Below, one piece after another: positions 50,669 to 57,559 of a stretch of 64,000 bases of DNA (positions within the stretch are counted from its first letter, which is position 1; every line of letters begins with the position of its first letter). The position numbers were made by a program, and so were the translations under genes. Location: positions 1,240,001 through 1,304,000 of the forward strand of contig NZ_CP043732.1 in the NCBI RefSeq assembly GCF_014084045.1. The letters run 5' to 3'. The stretch comes from Microbacterium esteraromaticum (GTDB taxonomy: Bacteria > Actinomycetota > Actinomycetes > Actinomycetales > Microbacteriaceae). The notes under the pieces are model-generated. The model ran no database searches and was not told where the DNA came from. It saw only the letters and a program-made list of their open reading frames with translations.

Positions 50669-51892
50669 ATGACGCGGACGATCGTCGTCGGTGCCGGAAT
50701 GGTCGGACTTGCCACGGCATGGCATCTGCAGGAGCGCGGAGTCGACGTCACGGTCATCGACCGCGTCGGCATCGGCGCGGGCTCGTCGTGGGGCAATGCC
50801 GGCTGGCTGACCCCGGGCAAGACCATCCCGCTCGCCGACACCGGGCTGTGGACGTACGGTCCCAAGGCGCTGCTCGACCCGGATGCCGCCCTGCACGTGC
50901 CGTTCCGGGTGGATGCCGGACTCTGGTCGTTCCTCGCGCAGTTCGCCGCGCACGGCACCAACCGGGCGTGGGACAGGACGATGGCCGACCTCACGCCGAT
51001 CGACAAGATCGCGCTGGAGTGCTTCGACGAGCTGATCGACGGCGGCGTGAAGTCGTGGACCCGCGAGGGGCCTTTCGTCATCGGCTTCAAGCAGGAGGCT
51101 GATTCGAAGGGCTTCCTGCACGAGATCGAGGGTGTCGTCCGCCACGGACAGGACGTGCCCTTCGAGCGCCTCGAGAACCCGCGCGAGCTGGCTCCGGTTC
51201 TGTCGGATGCCGTGACGCATGCGTACCGGCTCGACGGTCAGCGCTTCTTCGAGCCGGCGCCGTTCCTCGAGGCGCTCGGCGCCGCTGTGGTGGGACGGGG
51301 TGCCGAGCTGGTCACCGGATACGAGGTCACCGACGTCTCGTCGACTCGCCGCCCCGTGGTGACGATGTCGAACGGTCAGCGCCTCGAGGCCGACTCGGTC
51401 GTGATCGCGACGGGCGCCTGGATGCCTGCGCTCGCCCGCAAGCTGGGTGTGCGCACGCGCGTGCAGGCCGGCCGCGGGTACTCGTTCACCGTCTCGACCG
51501 AGGTGCCGCAGGAGCATCCGGTGTACTTCCCGTTCCAGCGCATCGCGTGCACCCCGTACCAGGGGCGCTTCCGCATCGCGGGCACCATGGAGTTCCGCCG
51601 CCCCGACGAGCCCTTCCAACCTCGCCGAGTGCAGGCGATCATCGCCCACGCGCGGGAGATGTTCCAGGGCATCGATCTGGACGACTGCCAGGACGAATGG
51701 GTCGGCTCGCGCCCGGTCACACCCGACGGGCTTCCGCTGGTCGGCGCGACCCAGGCCCCGAACGTGTACGTCGCCGGCGGCCACGGCATGTGGGGCATCG
51801 TGCTCGGCCCCGCGACCGGCAAGCTGCTCGCCGAGCAGATCACCACCGGCCGCATCGCCGACGAGATCCGCCCCTTCGACCCGCTGCGCTGA
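50669..51892 (+). CDS. FAD-dependent amino-acid dehydrogenase, DadA-like
   Basis: A 407-residue protein with AGGAGG upstream of ATG 50669. The DAO-family FAD loop VVGAGMVGLATAWHLQERGVDVTVIDR, GSSWGNAGWLTPGKTIPL and the C-terminal TPDGLPLVGATQAPNVYVAGGHGMWGIVLGPATGKLLAEQI match D-amino acid dehydrogenases. It oxidises amino acids at the membrane with electrons passed to the respiratory chain. The 3' end, including the stop, is partly repeated downstream. Confidence 0.88.
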   Translation: MTRTIVVGAGMVGLATAWHLQERGVDVTVIDRVGIGAGSSWGNAGWLTPGKTIPLADTGLWTYGPKALLDPDAALHVPFRVDAGLWSFLAQFAAHGTNRAWDRTMADLTPIDKIALECFDELIDGGVKSWTREGPFVIGFKQEADSKGFLHEIEGVVRHGQDVPFERLENPRELAPVLSDAVTHAYRLDGQRFFEPAPFLEALGAAVVGRGAELVTGYEVTDVSSTRRPVVTMSNGQRLEADSVVIATGAWMPALARKLGVRTRVQAGRGYSFTVSTEVPQEHPVYFPFQRIACTPYQGRFRIAGTMEFRRPDEPFQPRRVQAIIAHAREMFQGIDLDDCQDEWVGSRPVTPDGLPLVGATQAPNVYVAGGHGMWGIVLGPATGKLLAEQITTGRIADEIRPFDPLR

Positions 51893-51954
51893 GCCGCGCG
51901 TCGTGCCCGCGCCCGGCGGCGGGCTGCTGCGCTGAGCCGCGCGTCGTGCCCGCG
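51883..51954 (+). repeat. 29-bp direct repeat spanning the dadA-like stop codon
   Basis: Bases 51883-51911 recur at 51926-51954, including the terminal Leu-Arg codons and TGA. A local duplication of 43 bp with minor change is the simplest explanation. Confidence 0.85.
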
Positions 51955-52002
51955 TCGGGTTGCGTCCGAGTTACGTGGCTCGACGGACCGCAGCTGTCGG
52001 AC

Positions 52003-52042
52003 GGGAAACGCCGGTGCCGGATGCCTCCCACCGGCGTTTCCC
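52003..52042. repeat. Hairpin repeat, copy 1
   Basis: 14-bp arms GGGAAACGCCGGTG/CACCGGCGTTTCCC, 12-base loop. The 30 bp upstream (from 51973) match the flank of the copy at 53152. Confidence 0.85.
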
Positions 52043-52062
52043 ATCTGCCGCCCGGCCGCACA

Positions 52063-52108
52063 GATGGAAATCGCCGGTTCCAGGGGGCGCGCACCGGCGT
52101 TTCCCATC
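52063..52108. repeat. Hairpin repeat, copy 2
   Basis: 16-base arms GATGGAAATCGCCGGT and ACCGGCGTTTCCCATC with two mismatches. A diverged version of the adjacent hairpin. Confidence 0.75.
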
Positions 52109-52268
52109 CGGCGCGGGCATCCGGGTCGGTCGGGCACGCCCGGTCACCAAGGCGGACTCGTCGTCCTGCGGCCAGGAGCGCACGTACAGCTCGCGGCAGG
52201 GTCCCGACGGTGCGAGTCCTCGGGCGAGCATCTCGGCACTGTGTCCGGGCCGATTCTGGTCGGTGCTT

Positions 52269-52739
52269 CTACTTGTAGAAGCCGTCTCGCAGGTTGATGC
52301 CGTGTTCGACCCATGCCTTCATTGCGGACAGCATCCCGGTCCAGCCCTCGCAGTTGCCGAAGGCGCTCTTCGCGCCGGCATCGGTCGCGCGCCAGGCGCT
52401 CTCGGTGATCGTGATGAGCGTGCGTGTGCCCTCGTCGATCGCGGCGAACTCGAAGACGGTGCGGGTGCGTCCGGTGTCGGATGCCGTGTCGGACCCGTCC
52501 CATTCGAGCACGATGCGGTTCGGAGCCTGGGCCTCGACGACTGTGACCGGGAAGCGTCCGGGAAAGTCGGCGAAGTCCCATGTGACATCGGCGCCCGTCT
52601 CGAGGCGGCCACGGGCGCCGCCCGTGGTGAAGTACTTCGACAGCTGGGCGGGGTCGGCGACGGCTTCGTAGACCTCGGAGACGGGCCGCGACACGCGACC
52701 CGAGACGGTGAAGGAGAGTTCGGTGATCTGCTCCGACAT
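52269..52739 (-). CDS. SRPBCC (AHSA1-like) domain protein
   Basis: A 156-residue protein. FTVSGRVSRPVSEVYEAVADPAQLSKYF, DFPGRFPVTVVEAQAPNRIVLEW and the final GMLSAMKAWVEHGINLRDGFYK follow the AHSA1/START-like fold. Such proteins often pair with ArsR regulators in actinobacteria. The start lies within the operator palindrome with no room for a ribosome site, so its mRNA is probably leaderless. The ligand is unknown. Confidence 0.9.
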   Translation of the reverse strand: MSEQITELSFTVSGRVSRPVSEVYEAVADPAQLSKYFTTGGARGRLETGADVTWDFADFPGRFPVTVVEAQAPNRIVLEWDGSDTASDTGRTRTVFEFAAIDEGTRTLITITESAWRATDAGAKSAFGNCEGWTGMLSAMKAWVEHGINLRDGFYK

Positions 52740-52760
52740 GTTGTAAAATTACAACATGTC
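52735..52760. promoter_or_regulatory. 26-bp palindrome containing both divergent start codons
   Basis: Perfect 12-bp arms GACATGTTGTAA/TTACAACATGTC around AA. The CAT at 52737-52739 is the SRPBCC start and the ATG at 52756 is the ArsR start. Internal TAAAAT/TAATTT act as overlapping -10 elements about 7 bases from each ATG. Operator, both promoters and both start codons therefore coincide. Confidence 0.85.
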
Positions 52761-53079
52761 ATCGTCCGATGGAACCCCCGCCGACGACGACCTCGTCTTC
52801 AAGGCGCTGGCGGCACCGGCGAGGCGCCGGATGCTCGACGCGCTGCGCCCCGGCGAGCTGACTACGGGCGAGCTGTGCGCGGCCTTGCCCGAGCTGGATC
52901 GCACCACAGCGCTGCAGCATCTGCGGGTGCTGGAGCGGGCCGAGCTCGTGATCGGCCGCCGCGTCGGCCGGGAGCGCCGCCTCTCGCTCGCGCCGATGCC
53001 GATCAAGCGCATCTTCGACCGCTGGATCGGTGACTACGCACGCGCCGCCGTCGACCTGCTCGACGATCTCCACCGCTGA
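52756..53079 (+). CDS. ArsR-family transcriptional regulator
   Basis: A 107-residue winged-helix protein: KALAAPARRRMLDALRPGELTTGELCAALPELDRTTALQHLRVLERAELVIGRRVGRERRLSLAPMPIKRIFDRWIGDY. No metal-binding cysteine pairs are present, so it is not a metal sensor of the classical type. It is very likely leaderless, with its ATG inside the palindrome it probably binds. It controls the divergent SRPBCC gene and itself. Confidence 0.92.
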   Translation: MSSSDGTPADDDLVFKALAAPARRRMLDALRPGELTTGELCAALPELDRTTALQHLRVLERAELVIGRRVGRERRLSLAPMPIKRIFDRWIGDYARAAVDLLDDLHR

Positions 53080-53174
53080 GCGCCTGCTCGCCGCGGTGTG
53101 GGGCGGTCGATTCCTGCTCGCCGCGGTGTGGGCCGTGCCCGCATCCGGGTCACGTGACTCGACGGACAGCAGCT

Positions 53175-53228
53175 GGCGGATGGGAAACGCCGGCGCGCGG
53201 ATGCCTCCACCGGCGTTTCCCATCCGCC
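53175..53228. repeat. Hairpin repeat, copy 3 (between convergent genes)
   Basis: Perfect 19-bp arms from GGCGGATGGGAAACGCCGG and its complement, 16-base loop. It lies between the convergent arsR and MFS genes, so it probably terminates both. The flank from 53152 matches that at 51973. Confidence 0.9.
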
Positions 53229-53352
53229 GCGGGCGACCGGGAGTCGATTCGGCACGGTCTCCTGCCGTTTCGCGTACGCGATCGACCCCGGGGCCGGGCA
53301 AAACCCGGCCGTCCGCGCTCCGCCCGACCCGACCGTCCGCACCCCCGTCCGC

Positions 53353-54732
53353 TCAGGAGACCCCGACCGGTGAGGCGGGCTCGAACTGCGCCGCATGCGC
53401 GCGCCAACCCGCCTCGGACGGGAGCGAGCGCAGCGGACGGTTGACGAGGGCGAGCAGGGCGGCGACCGCGCACAGCGCACCGCAGAAGAGGATGGTCGTC
53501 GTGCGACCTGCCCACGAGAGGCCGAAGCCGGCGATGAGCGGAGCCAGCGGCATCGCCCCCATGCCGAGCACTCCGGCTGCGCTGTTCGCGCGCCCGAGCA
53601 GGTGCGAGGGCGTGGCGACCATGAAGTAGCCCATCATCGCGGCGTTCAGCGCCGGAAGGAGGAACACCGCGGCGCCGAACACGATCGCGATGGCCACCGG
53701 CGCGTCGACGACGCTCATCGCGAACACCCCGGCCGTCGCGACCACCAGGCCCAGAGAGGTCAATGTGCCCGCCTTGACGCGAGGCACGAGCATCGGCGCG
53801 ACCAGGGCGCCCACCAGCATCACCGCGCCGATCGCGGCTGAGATCACCCCGATGACGACCTCGGAGTGTCCGTCCTGCTGCAGGGAGTACACGACGCTCG
53901 TGCTGGCCGCGTTGAAGCCGAGGTTGATGACGGTGATCACGATCAGCACGCCGCTGAGGTCGGGGCGGGAGAAGAGCCACCGGAACCCGGTGCGGATCTC
54001 GCTCAGCATCCCGCCGCGCGGGGCCTCCTCGGCGACGGCCGCCGCCGCGGCATCCCCTTCGCTCTCCGCGCCGGAGGTCGCGCCGGGGCGCACGTCGGTC
54101 GCGAATCCGGATGCCATGGCACCGGCGTCGCCGTCGGAGCCGTCGTCTCCTCCGCGCGCCGCTCGCGTGCGACGGGTGGCGCGCACCAGCATCCACGCGG
54201 TGATCGCGGCGAAGCCGTATGCCGCCGTCATCACGACTCCGACCACCCATGCTCCTGCCGCGAGCAGGACGCCGCCCAGTGGTCCGCCGGCGAGCTGCAG
54301 TGCGGCGTCTCGGCCTTGGTTGGCGGCCTGGGCGCGGCCCATCGTCTCGTCAGAGACGAGCTGCTTCAGAGCGCTCTCGCCTGCCGGCTCGAACAGTCCC
54401 GCTCGCACGCAGAGCACGATCTCGAGGGCCAGCAGCACGGCGAAGGTGAGCGCATCGGCGGAGGCGAGCACGGCGAAGGCCGCTCCGACGAGCATCGCGA
54501 TCAGCGAGCCGACCAGCATCATCAGGATGCGGTCGTGCCGGTCGGCGAGCGCGCCGCCGACCAGCGTGCTGATCAGGCGCACGCCCATGCCGACGCCGCC
54601 GATGATGCCGGCCTGCGCCGGGTCGTCGGTGACGAAGAGCGCGACGAGCGGGATCGCGAAGCCGAAGAGCGTCGTGCCCAGGCCCTTGCTCGTGTCGCTG
54701 ACCAGCCAGAGCAGTAGCGGCGATTGCTCCAC
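53353..54732 (-). CDS. MFS transporter (N-terminus possibly frameshifted)
   Basis: 459 residues from GTG 54732, with about twelve helices and a long polar loop between helices 6 and 7 rich in Asp, Gly and Ala. The MFS motif GGALADRHDRILMM is present. Members export drugs or metabolites. The GTG start is weak. ATG 54758, one frame over, encodes MTTDSPARLWSNRRY, a typical MFS beginning, and sits 7 bases after a -10-like TAGCAT. One base missing near 54714 would explain both. If so, the gene as read starts late or is damaged. The divergent ArsR gene and TTGCGCAA sites regulate it. Confidence 0.85.
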   Translation of the reverse strand: MEQSPLLLWLVSDTSKGLGTTLFGFAIPLVALFVTDDPAQAGIIGGVGMGVRLISTLVGGALADRHDRILMMLVGSLIAMLVGAAFAVLASADALTFAVLLALEIVLCVRAGLFEPAGESALKQLVSDETMGRAQAANQGRDAALQLAGGPLGGVLLAAGAWVVGVVMTAAYGFAAITAWMLVRATRRTRAARGGDDGSDGDAGAMASGFATDVRPGATSGAESEGDAAAAAVAEEAPRGGMLSEIRTGFRWLFSRPDLSGVLIVITVINLGFNAASTSVVYSLQQDGHSEVVIGVISAAIGAVMLVGALVAPMLVPRVKAGTLTSLGLVVATAGVFAMSVVDAPVAIAIVFGAAVFLLPALNAAMMGYFMVATPSHLLGRANSAAGVLGMGAMPLAPLIAGFGLSWAGRTTTILFCGALCAVAALLALVNRPLRSLPSEAGWRAHAAQFEPASPVGVS

Positions 54733-54772
54733 AGGCGCGCGGGCGAGTCGGTCGTCATGATGGCGATGCTAT

Positions 54773-54808
54773 CTGCGCAAGAAAACTTGCGCAACTAAAG
54801 TTGCGCAA
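54773..54808. promoter_or_regulatory. Three TTGCGCAA boxes at 14-bp spacing between MFS and ArsR genes
   Basis: Boxes start at 54773 (one mismatch), 54787 and 54801. Together they make two overlapping palindromes, 54774-54793 (8-bp arms) and 54787-54808 (10-bp arms). A divergent promoter lies on either side: TAGCAT toward MFS, TACAAT (54820-54825) toward ArsR. Confidence 0.85.
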
Positions 54809-54831
54809 ATTTGGCTGAGTACAATGCGGTC

Positions 54832-55425
54832 ATGCCGGACGACACGAAGAGCAGCGGTCACCAGGGCGTGACGACCATGACCTCGGCGATGCTCAAGGCT
54901 CTCGCCAATCCCCTTCGCCGCCGTATCGTCAACGAGCTGATCCGCCGCCGGCACGCGCGCGCCGCCGACCTCGCGGCCGACCTCGACGTCGCGGCCAACA
55001 CCCTCAGCTTTCACCTTCGCGTCCTTGCCGACGCCGGCCTCATCGAACCCGATCCCGAGCACGCGCGCGATCGGCGCGACCGGGTCTGGAAGCCGGCTGA
55101 ACTGCACGCCCTCGAGCTCGGCTCACCCGATCACCCCATCGAGGACACCGCGGCCGGGGCTGCCTTCGTCCGACTGGTCATGGACGAGCACGCCGACCTG
55201 CTGCGCCGCGTAGCCAGTTGGACGCCGGAGTACACGCAGGGCCGCGACCCGGTGGTCCGCGGCACGTTCCAGCAGCGCCATGCCCGCCTCACCCGTGCGG
55301 AGTTCGAGAAGGCGATGACCCGGGTCGACGAGGTCTTCCGTGAGATCGAAGAGGCGCACGATGAAGCCGATCCCGCCAGCCTCTTCTGGCAGATCGACAT
55401 CCTCGCAGCGGACGAGACGATCTGA
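54832..55425 (+). CDS. ArsR-like winged-helix regulator with extended C-terminus
   Basis: 197 residues from ATG 54832, which lies 7 bases after TACAAT and has no ribosome site, so a leaderless mRNA is likely; TTG 54811 is the alternative. The winged helix is MLKALANPLRRRIVNELIRRRHARAADLAADLDVAANTLSFHLRVLADAGLI. A helical C-terminal domain of about 110 residues follows. It likely represses the divergent MFS gene via the TTGCGCAA boxes. The trigger is unknown. Confidence 0.88.
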   Translation: MPDDTKSSGHQGVTTMTSAMLKALANPLRRRIVNELIRRRHARAADLAADLDVAANTLSFHLRVLADAGLIEPDPEHARDRRDRVWKPAELHALELGSPDHPIEDTAAGAAFVRLVMDEHADLLRRVASWTPEYTQGRDPVVRGTFQQRHARLTRAEFEKAMTRVDEVFREIEEAHDEADPASLFWQIDILAADETI

Positions 55426-55463
55426 CCGGCTCGCGGGGGGCCGCCGCGCGGCCCCCCGCTCGC

Positions 55464-56150
55464 CTAGGGAGTCGCCCTGCGCAGAGTGAGGTACGAGACG
55501 GCCATGAGTCCGACCACCCCGACCAGGCCCCAGAGGGCGATCCCCAGCGCGCCGAGCTCACCCAGCACTCTGCCGACCTGCATCCAGAGCTCGAGCCTGG
55601 TGATCACGAAGGCTACGGCGACCAGCAGCAGACCGATTCCGACGCCGACGAGCGAGATGGTCATCGCCCCCCACCGCTTGTAGATCGTGGCGCCCGTGAA
55701 CCCCGTGACGAAGAAGAACAGCGCGAGGGTGAAGAAGATCACGAACGCACCGGCGGGACCGGCGGTCCACAGGTCGGGCAGGTGGAACACCCATCCGTTG
55801 ACGCCCCACCCGTCGGTCAGCAGCTCGATGCCTCCGCCGATCAGGAAGAGCAGTCCCATGAATGCACTGCTGATGACCGCGGTCAGCATCGTTCCGATGA
55901 AGAACTCTCGGCGGGTGATGCTGATCGCCTGCGAGAACGGGAACGTCAGGGTCATCGCCGACATCCCCACGCCGAAGAACACCCACAGCGGGGCCTGGCC
56001 GCCACCGCCGTACTTCGGGGTGTCGACGGGGATCATCGCGTAGATGAGCACGGAGAGCACGACGGCTCCGGCGAGAACGATGAGCGGCACCCAGATCAAG
56101 GGGGCTCGGTTGATCATCTGCAGTCGGACGACATTGAATACGCGTCGCAT
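55464..56150 (-). CDS. ABC transporter permease (ABC-2-like)
   Basis: A 228-residue protein. ATG 56150 follows GAGGAGG and shares one base with the ATPase stop. About six helices, including WVPLIVLAGAVVLSVLIYAMIP and VIFFTLALFFFVTGFTGATIYKRWG. Permease half of a small exporter in the ytrA-type operon; the substrate is unknown, though such systems often answer cell-wall antibiotics. Confidence 0.87.
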   Translation of the reverse strand: MRRVFNVVRLQMINRAPLIWVPLIVLAGAVVLSVLIYAMIPVDTPKYGGGGQAPLWVFFGVGMSAMTLTFPFSQAISITRREFFIGTMLTAVISSAFMGLLFLIGGGIELLTDGWGVNGWVFHLPDLWTAGPAGAFVIFFTLALFFFVTGFTGATIYKRWGAMTISLVGVGIGLLLVAVAFVITRLELWMQVGRVLGELGALGIALWGLVGVVGLMAVSYLTLRRATP

Positions 56151-57067
56151 CAGCGGACCTCCTCGGCAAGAGCGGGCGTGGTGGTGGAGCGCGCCTGGGC
56201 GGCGTTCTGGGTGAGGCGCACGATGAGCTGCTGCAGCGATACCGGCGCGAGGTCGAGATCGGCCTCGGCTACGGCGGCGCGGTCGGCATCGGTGAGGTGA
56301 CCGAGCACGGTGACGGATGCCACTCGGCCGAGCGATTCGCGATGAAGGACCTCGCGTCCTTCGGCCCACGCCTCGACCTTGGCGGCATCGCCGACGACCG
56401 TCGACGCACGCCCCCGCACCGCATCCGTGTCCTCGTCGAGCAGCACCCTGCCCTCGTCGATCACGATGACCTTCTCGATGAGGTTCGACACCTCGTCGAT
56501 CAGGTGGGAGGAGAGGATGACGGTGCGCGGGTGCTCGGTGTAGTCCTCGAGCAGGCGGTCGTAGAAGATCTGACGCGCGACGGCATCGAGACCGAGGTAC
56601 GGCTCATCGAAGAAGGTGATCTCGGCGCGGGATGCGAGGCCGATGATCACACCGACGGCCGACAGCTGGCCGCGCGACAGCTTCTTGATGGTCGTCTTCA
56701 TCGGCAGCTGGAAGTCTGCGATCAGACGCTCGGCGAAGGTCTGGTCCCAGTTGTCGAAGAACATCCGGGCGGCGCGGAACGCATGCGTCGGCGTGGCGTC
56801 GTCGGGGTACTTCTGGCTCTCGCGCACGAAGCAGATGCGGCTGAGCACGCGCGCGTTCTCGTACGGGCGCTCGCCGAACACCAGGGCATCGCCGGATGTG
56901 GCGAAGTTCTGCGCGGTGAGGATCGACATCAGCGTGGTCTTGCCGGCGCCGTTGCGGCCCAGCAGCCCGTAGATGGCATCCTTCTCGATCGACAGCGAGA
57001 CGCCGTCGAGAGCGAGCTTGTCCTTGTAGCGTTTGGTGACGTTCCGAACCTCGATGACAGCGGTCAT
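56150..57067 (-). CDS. ABC transporter ATP-binding protein
   Basis: A 305-residue protein. Walker A GRNGAGKTT, Q-loop region VRESQKYPDD, signature LSRGQ, Walker B EITFFDEPYLGLDA, and the H-loop in VILSSHLIDE. The Q-loop shows an unusual VRESQ rather than the common Q-x-x pattern. The C-terminal accessory domain is typical of drug or bacteriocin exporters. It overlaps the regulator gene by 4 bases. Confidence 0.92.
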   Translation of the reverse strand: MTAVIEVRNVTKRYKDKLALDGVSLSIEKDAIYGLLGRNGAGKTTLMSILTAQNFATSGDALVFGERPYENARVLSRICFVRESQKYPDDATPTHAFRAARMFFDNWDQTFAERLIADFQLPMKTTIKKLSRGQLSAVGVIIGLASRAEITFFDEPYLGLDAVARQIFYDRLLEDYTEHPRTVILSSHLIDEVSNLIEKVIVIDEGRVLLDEDTDAVRGRASTVVGDAAKVEAWAEGREVLHRESLGRVASVTVLGHLTDADRAAVAEADLDLAPVSLQQLIVRLTQNAAQARSTTTPALAEEVR

Positions 57068-57459
57068 GCGCGGCTCCTTTCTGTCGATGCGTGTTCATCC
57101 GCACGCCGCACTCGCTCGCGCAGCAGGGCGGTCAGGTCTTCGGCGCCGAGGCCCAGCGTCGCCGCCTCGGCGATGAGCGGGTCGATGTACCGCTCGGCGA
57201 ACGCGGTGCGCCTCTCGGCCAGCAGGATGTCGCGTGCGCCGGCGGCGACGAACATCCCGATCCCGCGACGCTTGAGCAGGATGCCCTTGTCGACCAGCAT
57301 GGCGACGCCCTTCGCGGCCGTGGCCGGGTTGATCCTGTAGAACGCGGCGAGCTCGTTCGTCGAGGGGGCCTGGTCGTCCTCGCTGAGCGTGCCGTCGAGG
57401 ATGGACTCCTCGATCGACCCGGCGATCTGGAGGAACAGCGGCCTGGCTTCGTCGATCAC
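57064..57459 (-). CDS. GntR-family regulator, YtrA subfamily
   Basis: A 131-residue protein, GTG 57459 with GGAGG seven bases upstream. The winged helix PLFLQIAGSIEESILDGTLSEDDQAPSTNELAAFYRINPATAAKGVAMLVDKGILLKRRGIGMFV is followed by a short helical tail, as in YtrA. Such regulators repress their own operon with an ABC exporter. The perfect operator at 57481-57500 lies 21 bp upstream. Confidence 0.93.
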   Translation of the reverse strand: MIDEARPLFLQIAGSIEESILDGTLSEDDQAPSTNELAAFYRINPATAAKGVAMLVDKGILLKRRGIGMFVAAGARDILLAERRTAFAERYIDPLIAEAATLGLGAEDLTALLRERVRRADEHASTERSRA

Positions 57460-57480
57460 GTCGCCTCCGGTTAGATGGTT

Positions 57481-57500
57481 GGTTACTTAACTAAGTAACC
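57481..57500. promoter_or_regulatory. YtrA-type operator GGTTACTTA-AC-TAAGTAACC
   Basis: A perfect 9-bp-arm palindrome, AT-rich in a GC-rich background, just upstream of the GntR-ABC operon. Confidence 0.9.
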
Positions 57501-57559
57501 ACATGACCGGCGATGGTGTCAAGCCCCGGATACGACGGCGGGCGAGTACAGCGGCCGGG

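Larger units (their letters stand above)
51893..52268. other. 376-bp gene-free region with repeats and hairpins
   Basis: After the dadA-like stop come the 29-bp duplication, then two hairpins sharing a GGGAAACGCCGG-type arm (52003-52042 and 52063-52108). The last 150 bases before the SRPBCC stop show nothing I can identify. Confidence 0.7.
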
